From assembly GCA_041583135.1 (NCBI GenBank), contig JBFHGJ010000090.1, positions 1-23,647 of the forward strand: a stretch of DNA of 23,647 nucleotides, given 5' to 3'. Numbering within the stretch: position 1 is the first letter of the stretch; each line of letters opens with the position of its first letter. This DNA comes from JABSOG01 sp041583135. Lineage in GTDB: Bacteria > Pseudomonadota > Gammaproteobacteria > Enterobacterales > Alteromonadaceae. Made by a program: the position numbers and the translations under genes. The notes beneath the pieces were generated by a model. That model was not told where the DNA came from. It made no database searches and was given only the letters and a program-made list of their open reading frames with translations. Shown piece by piece: positions 14,630-22,649 of this stretch.

Positions 14630-14650
14630 CTTGACGCTCAAAGCTCTGTC

Positions 14651-15673
14651 ATGAAAAAGACCGCTCCTTTACTCTGGCTTGTTGTAGCCACCTTATCCAC
14701 AGGGGTCGCCGCCAACGCGACAACAATGGTCGTAGGACAGCAACAGATACGCCAACTCGAAGCCCAAGCAAAACCTCTGATTGCCTCACTGTTGACGCTC
14801 GATATGGCCGCCATTGAGCATGAACTCAAACGCTTCAACCGCCCTCAGCAATTGTGGTTGAGAAAGTCACTGATTGAAGCCATCGCCAAACAATCGACGG
14901 CAACACAGCCACAATTGAACTGGTTACTCAGTCAAGTGGACAACGAACAAAAAATGCTGATGACCATGCCCGAATCAGGACACGCCAAGCCCATAGTGAT
15001 AGCCAATATTGCGGCGAAGGCAAAAGCTCAACTTGCCCACTTTAGAGCCATTGAAACGGCGCAACACTGGCTCAGCCAAGTACGCTTGGGAACCTTCAAC
15101 TGGCAAACGCTGCTTGAGCAGTCGGTGACATTAAGACGCCACAATACGGCATGGCGGCTTTTTTTACACGAACTCGACCCTAGCACATTTGACCCATTGA
15201 GCGATGAGCTACTGCAACGGGCCAAGGCTCACCATGACATCCCAAACCGATTGCTGCTGATGATGGCAAGGCGCAGTAAAGACAATCAACAAAAGGTCGC
15301 GTTTTATCAGCTTTTGTGGACAAAACCCAGTGATGAAAACAGCATTGACGGACTCAACCGGCTGATGGCCGACGATGCTTTGACCGACCCCACCGCTCAA
15401 TTTAAGGCCGCCTCGCAAAACCCGGCACTGACCAGCCTTGCCTTTAACCTCTTGGCCAAACACTTTGGTGACGAACGTCAGATTCAGCAATGGCTGTTTA
15501 GCAAACTCAGCGACGTCGGTCAAAGCCCGTTTGCCGCCGCCGCGCTTGCCCGCATCGACGACGACACAGTAAAGCAGCAATTGCTGCAAGGGCGCTACTC
15601 CCCTGACAAAACGTTTAGCCAAGCCTGTCGGCTGGCAGTCACAATCGGCGCACTTAAGGAGTCGGATCAATGA
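14651..15673 (+). CDS. Secreted helical protein of unknown function, coupled to an M14 peptidase gene
   Basis: This 340-residue exported protein has a signal peptide MKKTAPLLWLVVATLSTGVA with cleavage near ANA. I do not recognise a family. The mature part is almost wholly alpha-helical in character, with Leu/Ala/Gln-rich amphipathic stretches (QLEAQAKPLIASLLTLDMAAI, RAIETAQHWLSQVRL, PALTSLAFNLLAKHFG) that suggest HEAT/TPR-like repeats. It has one Cys and no catalytic motif that I can see. The ATG at 14651 is used because it begins the signal peptide. Its stop overlaps the start of the next gene (ATGA, 15670-15673), so translation is coupled. That pairing suggests a partner role, for example chaperone, inhibitor or adaptor for the secreted carboxypeptidase, but this is inference only. 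Confidence 0.75.
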   Translation: MKKTAPLLWLVVATLSTGVAANATTMVVGQQQIRQLEAQAKPLIASLLTLDMAAIEHELKRFNRPQQLWLRKSLIEAIAKQSTATQPQLNWLLSQVDNEQKMLMTMPESGHAKPIVIANIAAKAKAQLAHFRAIETAQHWLSQVRLGTFNWQTLLEQSVTLRRHNTAWRLFLHELDPSTFDPLSDELLQRAKAHHDIPNRLLLMMARRSKDNQQKVAFYQLLWTKPSDENSIDGLNRLMADDALTDPTAQFKAASQNPALTSLAFNLLAKHFGDERQIQQWLFSKLSDVGQSPFAAAALARIDDDTVKQQLLQGRYSPDKTFSQACRLAVTIGALKESDQ

Positions 15674-17556
15674 AAAACATCACACTGTTCGCCGCTCTGT
15701 GGTTACCGCTGACAGCCAATGGCGCCACCATTTTCAACTATACCGAATCGCAACAAGGAACGAACGATATAGCCCTTGGCTACCCGGTGCCGATGCCGGT
15801 AGATTCGCTCACACCGGTCGATGGCTTTCGCACTTATGCGGCCTTAAAGGCACGCCACCAGCAATTGGCAGCGCAGGCAAGCTTTATCGATGCTCAAGTG
15901 GTCGGCAACACAGTCAAAGGAGAAGACATTTGGCTTTACTCCGTGACAGGTGGGAGCGATAGAACGCTTTGGGGTGATGAAAAAGGCGCGGTGTTGATAA
16001 ACGCAGGGATACATGCCAGAGAATGGCAAACCCCCGAGGCGGTCACCGGCTTAATCGAACAGCTGTATGAACGCCAAGACAATCAATATCTCGAACAGTA
16101 TTTGATTGAAAATCTCAACATGCATTTTGTGCCTGTGCTCAACATCGACGGATTTAAGCAAACCCAACATTACGCGAGCAAAGTCACTCAGTCGGCCGAA
16201 GCGCCAAGAGAAGGCCGTATGCGGCGCAAAAACCGGCTAGATACCGACGGCGATATCAACACCAGCGATGACAACCTCAATGGTGTCGATTTAAACCGCA
16301 ACAACAATCCATTTTGGGCCATGACGACGTCCAGCTCATCAGACCCGACTTCATTGGTTTATCATGGCTCAAGCGCCGCATCTGAGCCTGAAATTCTTGC
16401 CTTACAGCAAGCCGCGCAAGTGGCAAAGACCGACAGGTTGAGATTGTTCTTAGATGTGCATTCATTCTCTCAGGTGTACTTTACGCCATTGACCGGCCAC
16501 ACCAGACGCGACCAATTTACCGAGCAGCTCATGACCACCATGCGCGCTGCCAACAACATGAAATACAGTTATAGCCCGAGCACGCCGGGCCAAGGTATCG
16601 GCACCGTCGCCGATCACTTTGCCCATACCCTTGAGATCCCAACGGCAACCTTAGAAACAGAGCCAAGCCCCAACGGCGCCGCAGATTACGGCGGCAACGG
16701 CATCTCTCACGACGGATTTATCTTACCCAACAGCGAAGTCAGGCGCATGGTCAAAGAAACCAGTCACGCGACTTTGGCCGGGTTTTACACCGTGGCACAA
16801 AAGCCAGCATTAAGTGCGGTATTGATTAAAGACCTGCAAAGCGGCGAAACCGTAATTCAAGGACAGTGGCAAAGTGACGGGCCAAACAAAAGCTTGGTGT
16901 TTACCAAACAGCAGGCACTGGTGCAAAACACCAACTATGAAGTGACCTTGGTGTTCAACAAGCCGATGCGCTGGCTTGGCGATAGTGGTCAAGTGAGTCA
17001 TTTTCCTTCGACCATCACCACCCTCAACCCCAAAGTCCAATGGTATGGAAAAACCACTGGCGGCACTATCCTCAGCATTGACATCGACACCGACAACGGC
17101 AGTTGGCAAACCACTCAAGCCAATGGCGTAGAAAGTGGCTTTAGGCATTACAAAACCGACAGTTTTAGTTTCAACACCAATTTCGGCAGCAGTTTTGACT
17201 GGCAAAGTCTTGGCCGGCTAGCCCTAAGTGTCGATACTACCGATATGGTCAATCAACGACTTGATGCCAACCCGGCAACTTCGGCCGATTGGCAAAACGG
17301 CACTTGGCAAGGCTATGAAAACAGCTCAGGTCAACAACTTGATAGTGGCGGTATAGACCGTAGCTTTAGGTTGATAGACGATGGTTCGGATCTGTTCGAA
17401 ACCGCGGGCGGCAACCCAACGCCGACAGAGCCTGATGGCCCAAGTACAAACAGTAGTAGTGGTGGTGGCAGCTTTGGTTGGATAAGTGTGCTTTTGGCGC
17501 TGGGCTTAGTGCGCCTTAGGGCGAGTCATCGCCCTAAGTCATTAGTGCTTATTTGA
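15670..17556 (+). CDS. Secreted M14 zinc carboxypeptidase with GlyGly-CTERM sorting tail
   Basis: This is a 628-residue exported metallopeptidase predicted to trim C-terminal residues from peptides. It has a signal peptide (to about residue 19, LTANGA), then an M14 catalytic domain (about 45-385). The zinc ligands are H115 and E118 in NAGIHAREWQTPEA and H264 in FLDVHSFSQ, the substrate-binding NR pair is in GVDLNRNNNPFW (N209-R210), and a catalytic Glu is in ATLETEP (E329 or E331). A beta-rich accessory region follows (about 390-590). The tail has SSSGGGS, a hydrophobic stretch and a basic end (RLRASHRPK), which fits the GlyGly-CTERM signal processed by rhombosortase and linked to type II secretion. 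It is coupled to the preceding gene and overlaps the convergent gene's stop by 8 bases. Confidence 0.9.
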   Translation: MKNITLFAALWLPLTANGATIFNYTESQQGTNDIALGYPVPMPVDSLTPVDGFRTYAALKARHQQLAAQASFIDAQVVGNTVKGEDIWLYSVTGGSDRTLWGDEKGAVLINAGIHAREWQTPEAVTGLIEQLYERQDNQYLEQYLIENLNMHFVPVLNIDGFKQTQHYASKVTQSAEAPREGRMRRKNRLDTDGDINTSDDNLNGVDLNRNNNPFWAMTTSSSSDPTSLVYHGSSAASEPEILALQQAAQVAKTDRLRLFLDVHSFSQVYFTPLTGHTRRDQFTEQLMTTMRAANNMKYSYSPSTPGQGIGTVADHFAHTLEIPTATLETEPSPNGAADYGGNGISHDGFILPNSEVRRMVKETSHATLAGFYTVAQKPALSAVLIKDLQSGETVIQGQWQSDGPNKSLVFTKQQALVQNTNYEVTLVFNKPMRWLGDSGQVSHFPSTITTLNPKVQWYGKTTGGTILSIDIDTDNGSWQTTQANGVESGFRHYKTDSFSFNTNFGSSFDWQSLGRLALSVDTTDMVNQRLDANPATSADWQNGTWQGYENSSGQQLDSGGIDRSFRLIDDGSDLFETAGGNPTPTEPDGPSTNSSSGGGSFGWISVLLALGLVRLRASHRPKSLVLI

Positions 17557-18064
17557 TCAAGCCTTCAACCTTGGTTGTTAGCCTCGTCATGCCCGCAGCC
17601 TTACCAAGTTCAATGGCTTCATCGGCAGATTTGCCCTCAAAATAAAAGGCCCTTAAAGCCAGCAAAGCGCCGACACGGTTGCCGCTGCCACAATGCAACA
17701 ATACAGGGCCTTCACTGTTTTTGAGCAGTTGATCGAGCTTTTGCGCATTTTCTTTGGTCAAACCGCTTTTGCCGGAGATCTCCAGTTGGCTGTAACTCAT
17801 CCCCAGGTCTGTTGCCGCTTTGGCTTCGTCATAGTCGTCAAATTCACCGGCAGTTCTTAGATTGATCACCGTTTTAACGCCTTTTTGTGCCAAAGTATTG
17901 AGATCGGCCTTGGTGGGCTGACCACCACTGACGATCCCCGCAATCGCCTGCTTCGGATTCTTTAGCTCTAGTTGTGTTAAGGTTTGACTGTCAACGGCCG
18001 TCGCCTGACACCCCGCAATAGCCAAGGTCAATCCTAGAGCCGCCATTTGTAGATATTTTTTCAT
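17549..18064 (-). CDS. DUF442 (beta-lactamase hydrolase-like) phosphatase-fold lipoprotein
   Basis: The 171-residue protein has a lipoprotein signal (LAIAGC, lipid-modified Cys19) followed by Gln, which is not an inner-membrane retention residue. It is therefore probably sorted to the outer membrane, facing the periplasm. The domain is DUF442/protein-tyrosine-phosphatase-like: SGGQPTKADLNTLAQKGVKTVINLR and the loop LLHCGSGNRVGAL, with Cys125 and Arg130. The loop has four, not five, residues between Cys and Arg, as in the CxSGxR loop of DUF442 proteins. Members of this family occur fused or adjacent to persulfide dioxygenases and rhodaneses. The gene lies 26 bp after a BigR-like regulator gene, so a role in sulfide or persulfide handling is plausible. 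Phosphatase activity is unproven. Confidence 0.82.
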   Translation of the reverse strand: MKKYLQMAALGLTLAIAGCQATAVDSQTLTQLELKNPKQAIAGIVSGGQPTKADLNTLAQKGVKTVINLRTAGEFDDYDEAKAATDLGMSYSQLEISGKSGLTKENAQKLDQLLKNSEGPVLLHCGSGNRVGALLALRAFYFEGKSADEAIELGKAAGMTRLTTKVEGLIK

Positions 18065-18090
18065 TATTATGCCTTATAAGCGACCCGCGC

Positions 18091-18408
18091 TTAGTTGTTG
18101 GAATTACAGAACTCGCCGTGCAATAGTGCAATGATCTTCACTGCGACCTTATCGGCAATACGATAATAAATGGTTTGCGATTCGCGCCTAGTTTCCACTA
18201 AGCCATCTTTACGCAAGCGTGCCAAATGTTGCGAAAGACTCGATTGGCTCAAGTCGATTTGCTGATTTAGCTCACCAACCGACATTTCCCCGCCACCAAG
18301 ATGACACAAGATCAATAGCCGATGCTCATTGCTCATCGCCTTTAACAGTTCAGCCGCCTTGCTGGCACTGCCCTTCATTTGGGCTATTTCTTTTAAAAAA
18401 TCACTCAT
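18091..18408 (-). CDS. ArsR-family regulator, BigR/SqrR/YgaV-like
   Basis: This is a 105-residue winged-helix repressor. The core SNEHRLLILCHL, GEMSVGELNQQIDLSQSSLSQHLARLRKDGLVETRRESQTIYYRIAD closely resembles BigR-type regulators. Both cysteines used by that family for sulfide/persulfide sensing appear present: Cys35 in LILCHL and Cys101 in HGEFC near the C-terminus. The ELCVCDL metal site of ArsR arsenic or cadmium sensors is absent. It is first gene of an operon with the DUF442 lipoprotein. It has a good start (ATG 18408, GAGGG upstream). It faces the divergent porin-MMPL-LolA-like operon across a 175-bp AT-rich region with palindromes overlapping its own promoter, so autoregulation and possibly control of the divergent operon are likely. 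Confidence 0.88.
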   Translation of the reverse strand: MSDFLKEIAQMKGSASKAAELLKAMSNEHRLLILCHLGGGEMSVGELNQQIDLSQSSLSQHLARLRKDGLVETRRESQTIYYRIADKVAVKIIALLHGEFCNSNN

Positions 18409-18449
18409 GGCCCCACCCTCTTTATTGCGGCGTGATGCGGTATTTAAAA

Positions 18450-18513
18450 ATATTAGTTGATTCTACATTAGAAGATGCTAAAATTCCAAACATATATTAC
18501 AAAGTTCTAATAT
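18450..18513. promoter_or_regulatory. Promoter of the ArsR-like gene with overlapping candidate operators
   Basis: On the minus strand TTGGAA (18484-18489) and TAGAAT (18460-18465), 18 bases apart, form a likely promoter. Its -10 lies inside the palindrome TTCTA-CAT-TAGAA (18461-18473). ATATTAG (18450-18456) and CTAATAT (18507-18513) are a second inverted pair flanking the whole promoter. This layout fits repression by a small dimeric regulator such as the neighbouring ArsR-family protein. Confidence 0.5.
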
Positions 18514-18583
18514 ACCAAATTACAGACATCTTCTTGGTTTCGACTATATTTAGGACTCAAGCAACTAGATTAGGGTGTTAACA

Positions 18584-19906
18584 ATGCAATTGCCAACTTG
18601 GTCACATACCGCGTTTTTCACTTTACTGTTGAGTTTACCCGGGCTTTCTCTTGCACAATCCAGTGAAGAAGACGAATTAGGCATCGTCTTTAGTGAGGAG
18701 CCTTTAGTCGTGCAAGAGCAAGATAAGCCAAAAGACGACAACTGGCAATTTCGCGGGTTCTTTGACGCCCGTTGGGGCACTCGTTTTTTGACCGACTCGC
18801 ATTTTGACAATCAAGACACACTATTTGAAGCACGCTTACAAGGCGCGACAAAGTTCAATGTCTCTGAGTTTAAGGTCAATATCAAAGCCGACTTGTTGTA
18901 CGACGACATTCTCCAAGGCAGTGATATCGACCTTCGTGAAGCCTATATCGAGCTGCCGTCAAATGAATACGCCAATATCCGCATTGGTCGCCAGAACATA
19001 GTTTGGGGCTTAGGGGATATGGTCGTGGCCAACGACGTCTTTCCCAAAGACTTTATGGCGCTTTACCGTGGGATGGACGCAGAAGCCGAATATATGGTGG
19101 CGCCATCAGACGGCTTAAGAGCCAGCATATTCTTAGACAACGCAACGTTAGACTTCGCCTACACCCGATTTTCTCCTTGGAATACGCCAAAAGGCGAGCG
19201 CTTTAGCTACTACAATCCATTTATGCAGGCAACAGTTGGCGAAGATAACATCCTGAATATCGATGAAGACAATGATGGCGTTTTGATGGTGCGCTACAGC
19301 CGTGAGTTATTCGGTCAAGAGTTTGCGTTTTACGCCAACCGCAGTCGCTGGCAAAGCCCTGAGGGGTTTTCGCCACAAACCGGCACCCTGTATTATCCGC
19401 GCCTCAACACCTACGGCTTTAGTCTGCGAGGTGAGGCAGGTCCTGGGATCTTGTCGTTCGAAACCGCCTATTATGATTCTGTTGAAGACCCTGACGGCGA
19501 CAAATATTGGGTGCGCAACAGCGAAACCCGCTTTATTTTGGGCTACAGCATGGAGTTGGCTCAAGAGCTAAGCGCCAGTGTTCAGTGGTATCGCGAGCAA
19601 CAGCGTGACCATAGCCGCTATGTAGACACGCTACCACAAGGCGCGATGACGCAGCCGCAACATTATGATCTCCTGACCTTGAGGCTTAGACAGATGTTGC
19701 TCAGCCAAAAGATGACCTTATCGCTGTTTTGGTTTTATTCGCCGACCGATAACGACGGCTATGTCAGACTGAACCTGTTTCACAAATTTGACGATCATTG
19801 GATGGTCAACATCGGCACCAATCACTTTAACGGCGGCGTTAACGACCGGTTTGGTCAATTGCAGGGTAATTCCAATTATTTTGCAGCCATACGCTATAGC
19901 TTTTAA
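18584..19906 (+). CDS. Outer-membrane porin-like protein (DUF1302/alginate-export-type barrel)
   Basis: This is a 440-residue exported protein with a signal peptide ending near LSLAQ (residue 24). After an acidic spacer, WQFRGFFDARWGTRF opens a barrel of about 16 or more amphipathic strands (YIELPSNEYANIRIGRQNIVWGLGD, FAFYANRSRWQSP, KMTLSLFWFYSPTDNDGYVRLNL). It ends in YFAAIRYSF with the C-terminal Phe of outer-membrane proteins. The RIGRQNIVWG segment and overall plan resemble DUF1302/alginate-export porins that sit beside MMPL permease genes. The start is ATG 18584 with AGGG upstream rather than GTG 18575. It is first gene of an operon: the MMPL gene begins 24 bp after it. It probably provides the outer-membrane step of the system. 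Substrate unknown. Confidence 0.82.
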   Translation: MQLPTWSHTAFFTLLLSLPGLSLAQSSEEDELGIVFSEEPLVVQEQDKPKDDNWQFRGFFDARWGTRFLTDSHFDNQDTLFEARLQGATKFNVSEFKVNIKADLLYDDILQGSDIDLREAYIELPSNEYANIRIGRQNIVWGLGDMVVANDVFPKDFMALYRGMDAEAEYMVAPSDGLRASIFLDNATLDFAYTRFSPWNTPKGERFSYYNPFMQATVGEDNILNIDEDNDGVLMVRYSRELFGQEFAFYANRSRWQSPEGFSPQTGTLYYPRLNTYGFSLRGEAGPGILSFETAYYDSVEDPDGDKYWVRNSETRFILGYSMELAQELSASVQWYREQQRDHSRYVDTLPQGAMTQPQHYDLLTLRLRQMLLSQKMTLSLFWFYSPTDNDGYVRLNLFHKFDDHWMVNIGTNHFNGGVNDRFGQLQGNSNYFAAIRYSF

Positions 19907-19930
19907 TTTTAACTTAGACTGGGAACACAC

Positions 19931-22639
19931 ATGACAACCGATACTCATTCTCACCCGGGCGGGCTGTTTCACTTGGTCACTTGGTCAATTGACAACGCCA
20001 AAACGGTTGCCCGTATTACCCTGATCATCACTTTGTTGATGTGCGGCTTCTTGCCCTTTGCCAAAATCGACGTCGATCCGGAGAACATGCTCTCCGCCGA
20101 TGAGCCGGCGAGGGTATTTCACAATGAACTCAAAGCCAAGATGAATATCAATGACATGATAGTCATTGGCGTAACCAACCCCAACAATCCCCATGGCGTT
20201 TTTCAGCCGGAGTCGCTCAACCGCATTTTAACGCTCTCTGAGTATATCCAAACCCTCAGTTGGGATGATGAAGAAAACCCGGGGCAAAAAGCCGGGGTTG
20301 TCACCTACAACATCTTAACGCCCAACAAGGTCGATGCCATCGACGCCCAAGAGCCGGGCGTGATCCGCTTTGAACGCTTGATGTCGGCCCCTATCGACAG
20401 TCAAACTCAAGCCGATGCCATTCGCGATAAAGCCGCCAGCAATCCGTTTTTGGCCGGCACCATGATCTCCAACGATAAGAAGTCGCTGACACTGTATTTG
20501 CCGATCACGTCAAAATCGGTTTCGGCCCAACTTTATGACCTGCTCAACGACAAAATTGCGCAAATGCAAAGTGAAAACCCCGGCGGTGAAGTCTTTCATA
20601 TCACCGGCTTACCGCTAGCCGAAGACGTGTTCGGTATCGACATGTTTATTCAAATGGCGATCTCAGCGCCGCTGGCCATGCTGTTTATCTTTGCCTTGAT
20701 CATGTACTTCTTCCGTAATGCTTTAGTCGGTGCCAGTGCTTTGGTCGTTGCGATGGTGTCGGTATTGGTCACCATGGGCGCATTTGTCGCCAGCGGCAAC
20801 ACCATTCACATTATGAGTTCGATGATTGCCATCTTCCTGATGCCAATAGCAGTGCTTGATGCCATCCATATTCTGTCGATGTTCTTCGACAAATATCAGC
20901 AAAGCAAAGACCGCGTAGCGACGTTAAAAGAAGTCATGGGTTCACTGTTCGTGCCAATGCTCAACACATCTTTAACCTCGGCAGCGGGTTTCTTTTCACT
21001 GTACTTGGCACCTATTCCACCGATCCAAGTGTTTGGCCTTTTTGTCGGCTTCGGTATTTTGTTGGCTTGGTTCTTAAGCATCACCCTAATTCCTGCCTAT
21101 ATCATGTTGCTCAACCCTGCGCGTTTGGAAAACTTCGGCACCGCCCATCATGAAGTCAACGAAGACTTTTTATCGCGCCTACTCAAGGGCATTGCCCATA
21201 CCTCATACAATTGGGCCAAATCATTGGTCTTACTCATTGTGGTCATACTTATCGGCTCTTACTACGGCATCAAGTCGATTGAAGTCAACGACAACCCGAT
21301 GAAATGGCTTCACCCAGAACACCCTATTCGTGTTGCCGATGAGTTTATCAATGACAACTTTGGCGGTAACTACGTGATTTATCTGGCGCTATCAAAACAG
21401 CACCAAAGTGGCGATATCGAGCACATCAACACTGCCTTAAATCAGCAGTTGGCGGGCCTTGAAAGCAGCCCGGGTGTAACCGAGTTCAAAGCCTTGATGC
21501 AACAGGCTAAAGCCGACAGTAAAAGTGCCGGTGAGTATCTTGCAACCTTGTGGCAGTTTGTCAACGGTAAGATTGCCGCTGCGCCGGTTGATAGCGGTAG
21601 CAATATGGAAGATGAACTGGCGGATATCTTTGCCGACGACAGCGCCGCAACACAATCAGAGCCATGGCCTGCATTGCAGCAAAGCTTAAGTGAACTGCGT
21701 TCAAAACAGGAGTTGTTTAAAGATCCGCAAATGTTGCACTATGTTGAAAAACTCCAGCAGCATATGGGCAAAATGGCCTTGGTCGGTAAATCCAATGCGC
21801 TGCCGGATTTGGTGAAAAAGCTCAACCAAGAACTGCATGACGCCAACCCGGACTACTATACCATCCCCGACACCGCAGCGGGCGTATCTGAGGCGTTGAT
21901 TGCCTTTGAAAACTCCCACGAGCCATTTCGTTTATGGCATTCGGTGACTCAGGATTACACCTTGACCAACCTTTGGTTCCAAGTAAAAAGCGGTGACAAC
22001 CAAGATATCAACACCGTCGTTGCGGCCATTGAGCAGTATTTGCAAGACAATCCACCGCCACAACCGCTCGACCAAGCCTTTTTCGGCAAGAGCTACATCA
22101 ATACCATTTGGCAGTCAAAAATGGTCGCTGGTATGACAGATGCCCTACTAGGCTCAATGGTCGTCGTTCTGTTGATGATGATAATGCTGTTCCGCTCAAT
22201 CGTCTGGGGTCTTATTTCCATGATCCCACTGTCGGTCACCATAGCCATGATTTACGGCGTGATTGGTTTGATGGGCAAAGACTACGATATGCCGGTTGCC
22301 GTGCTATCTGCATTGGCGCTGGGGCTTTCGGTGGACTTTGCCATCCACTTTATCAGCCATGGCCAAGGCTTGGTCAAACAACACGGCTGTTGGAAAATCG
22401 CCATGGAGAAACTGTTCCAAGAACCGGCCAGAGCGATTTTCCGCAACATCATTATTATTGCCATCGGCTTTACGCCATTATTACTTGCCGCCCTTGTGCC
22501 TTATCAAACCGTGGGCATGTTGATGGCTTCGATTATGTTGGTGTCAGGGTTTGCAACCTTGCTTATTCTGCCCGCTATTTTCAAATTACTTGAATCTTTA
22601 CTCTTTGGTAAAGCGACAACCGCTGCCAAAAAATCATAG
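19931..22639 (+). CDS. MMPL/RND-superfamily inner-membrane permease
   Basis: The 902-residue proton-driven transporter has the RND layout. There is one N-terminal transmembrane helix (about residues 27-45), a periplasmic domain, five helices (about 240-395), a second single helix (about 430-447), a second periplasmic domain, and five more helices (about 730-890). Charged intramembrane Asp residues expected for proton relay are visible in FLMPIAVLDAIHILSMFF and in LALGLSVDFAIHF. RND proteins of this MMPL type export or move lipids and other hydrophobic molecules between envelope layers. It has no linked membrane-fusion protein. Instead it lies between the porin gene and a LolA-like gene whose Shine-Dalgarno overlaps its stop codon. 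Confidence 0.92.
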   Translation: MTTDTHSHPGGLFHLVTWSIDNAKTVARITLIITLLMCGFLPFAKIDVDPENMLSADEPARVFHNELKAKMNINDMIVIGVTNPNNPHGVFQPESLNRILTLSEYIQTLSWDDEENPGQKAGVVTYNILTPNKVDAIDAQEPGVIRFERLMSAPIDSQTQADAIRDKAASNPFLAGTMISNDKKSLTLYLPITSKSVSAQLYDLLNDKIAQMQSENPGGEVFHITGLPLAEDVFGIDMFIQMAISAPLAMLFIFALIMYFFRNALVGASALVVAMVSVLVTMGAFVASGNTIHIMSSMIAIFLMPIAVLDAIHILSMFFDKYQQSKDRVATLKEVMGSLFVPMLNTSLTSAAGFFSLYLAPIPPIQVFGLFVGFGILLAWFLSITLIPAYIMLLNPARLENFGTAHHEVNEDFLSRLLKGIAHTSYNWAKSLVLLIVVILIGSYYGIKSIEVNDNPMKWLHPEHPIRVADEFINDNFGGNYVIYLALSKQHQSGDIEHINTALNQQLAGLESSPGVTEFKALMQQAKADSKSAGEYLATLWQFVNGKIAAAPVDSGSNMEDELADIFADDSAATQSEPWPALQQSLSELRSKQELFKDPQMLHYVEKLQQHMGKMALVGKSNALPDLVKKLNQELHDANPDYYTIPDTAAGVSEALIAFENSHEPFRLWHSVTQDYTLTNLWFQVKSGDNQDINTVVAAIEQYLQDNPPPQPLDQAFFGKSYINTIWQSKMVAGMTDALLGSMVVVLLMMIMLFRSIVWGLISMIPLSVTIAMIYGVIGLMGKDYDMPVAVLSALALGLSVDFAIHFISHGQGLVKQHGCWKIAMEKLFQEPARAIFRNIIIIAIGFTPLLLAALVPYQTVGMLMASIMLVSGFATLLILPAIFKLLESLLFGKATTAAKKS

Positions 22640-22649
22640 GAGATTGATG

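Noticed and set aside
15209..15670. Long minus-strand open frame of 153 codons opposite the unknown secreted protein gene
   Set aside because: It lies wholly antisense to a gene with a clear signal peptide, is Cys-rich in an unpatterned way and shows no family resemblance. It is an artefact of codon bias.
19931..22639. Tripartite multidrug RND pump (AcrB type)
   Set aside because: The protein is about 900 residues, not about 1040. It has MMPL-style motifs, there is no membrane-fusion protein gene, and the linked gene is LolA-like.
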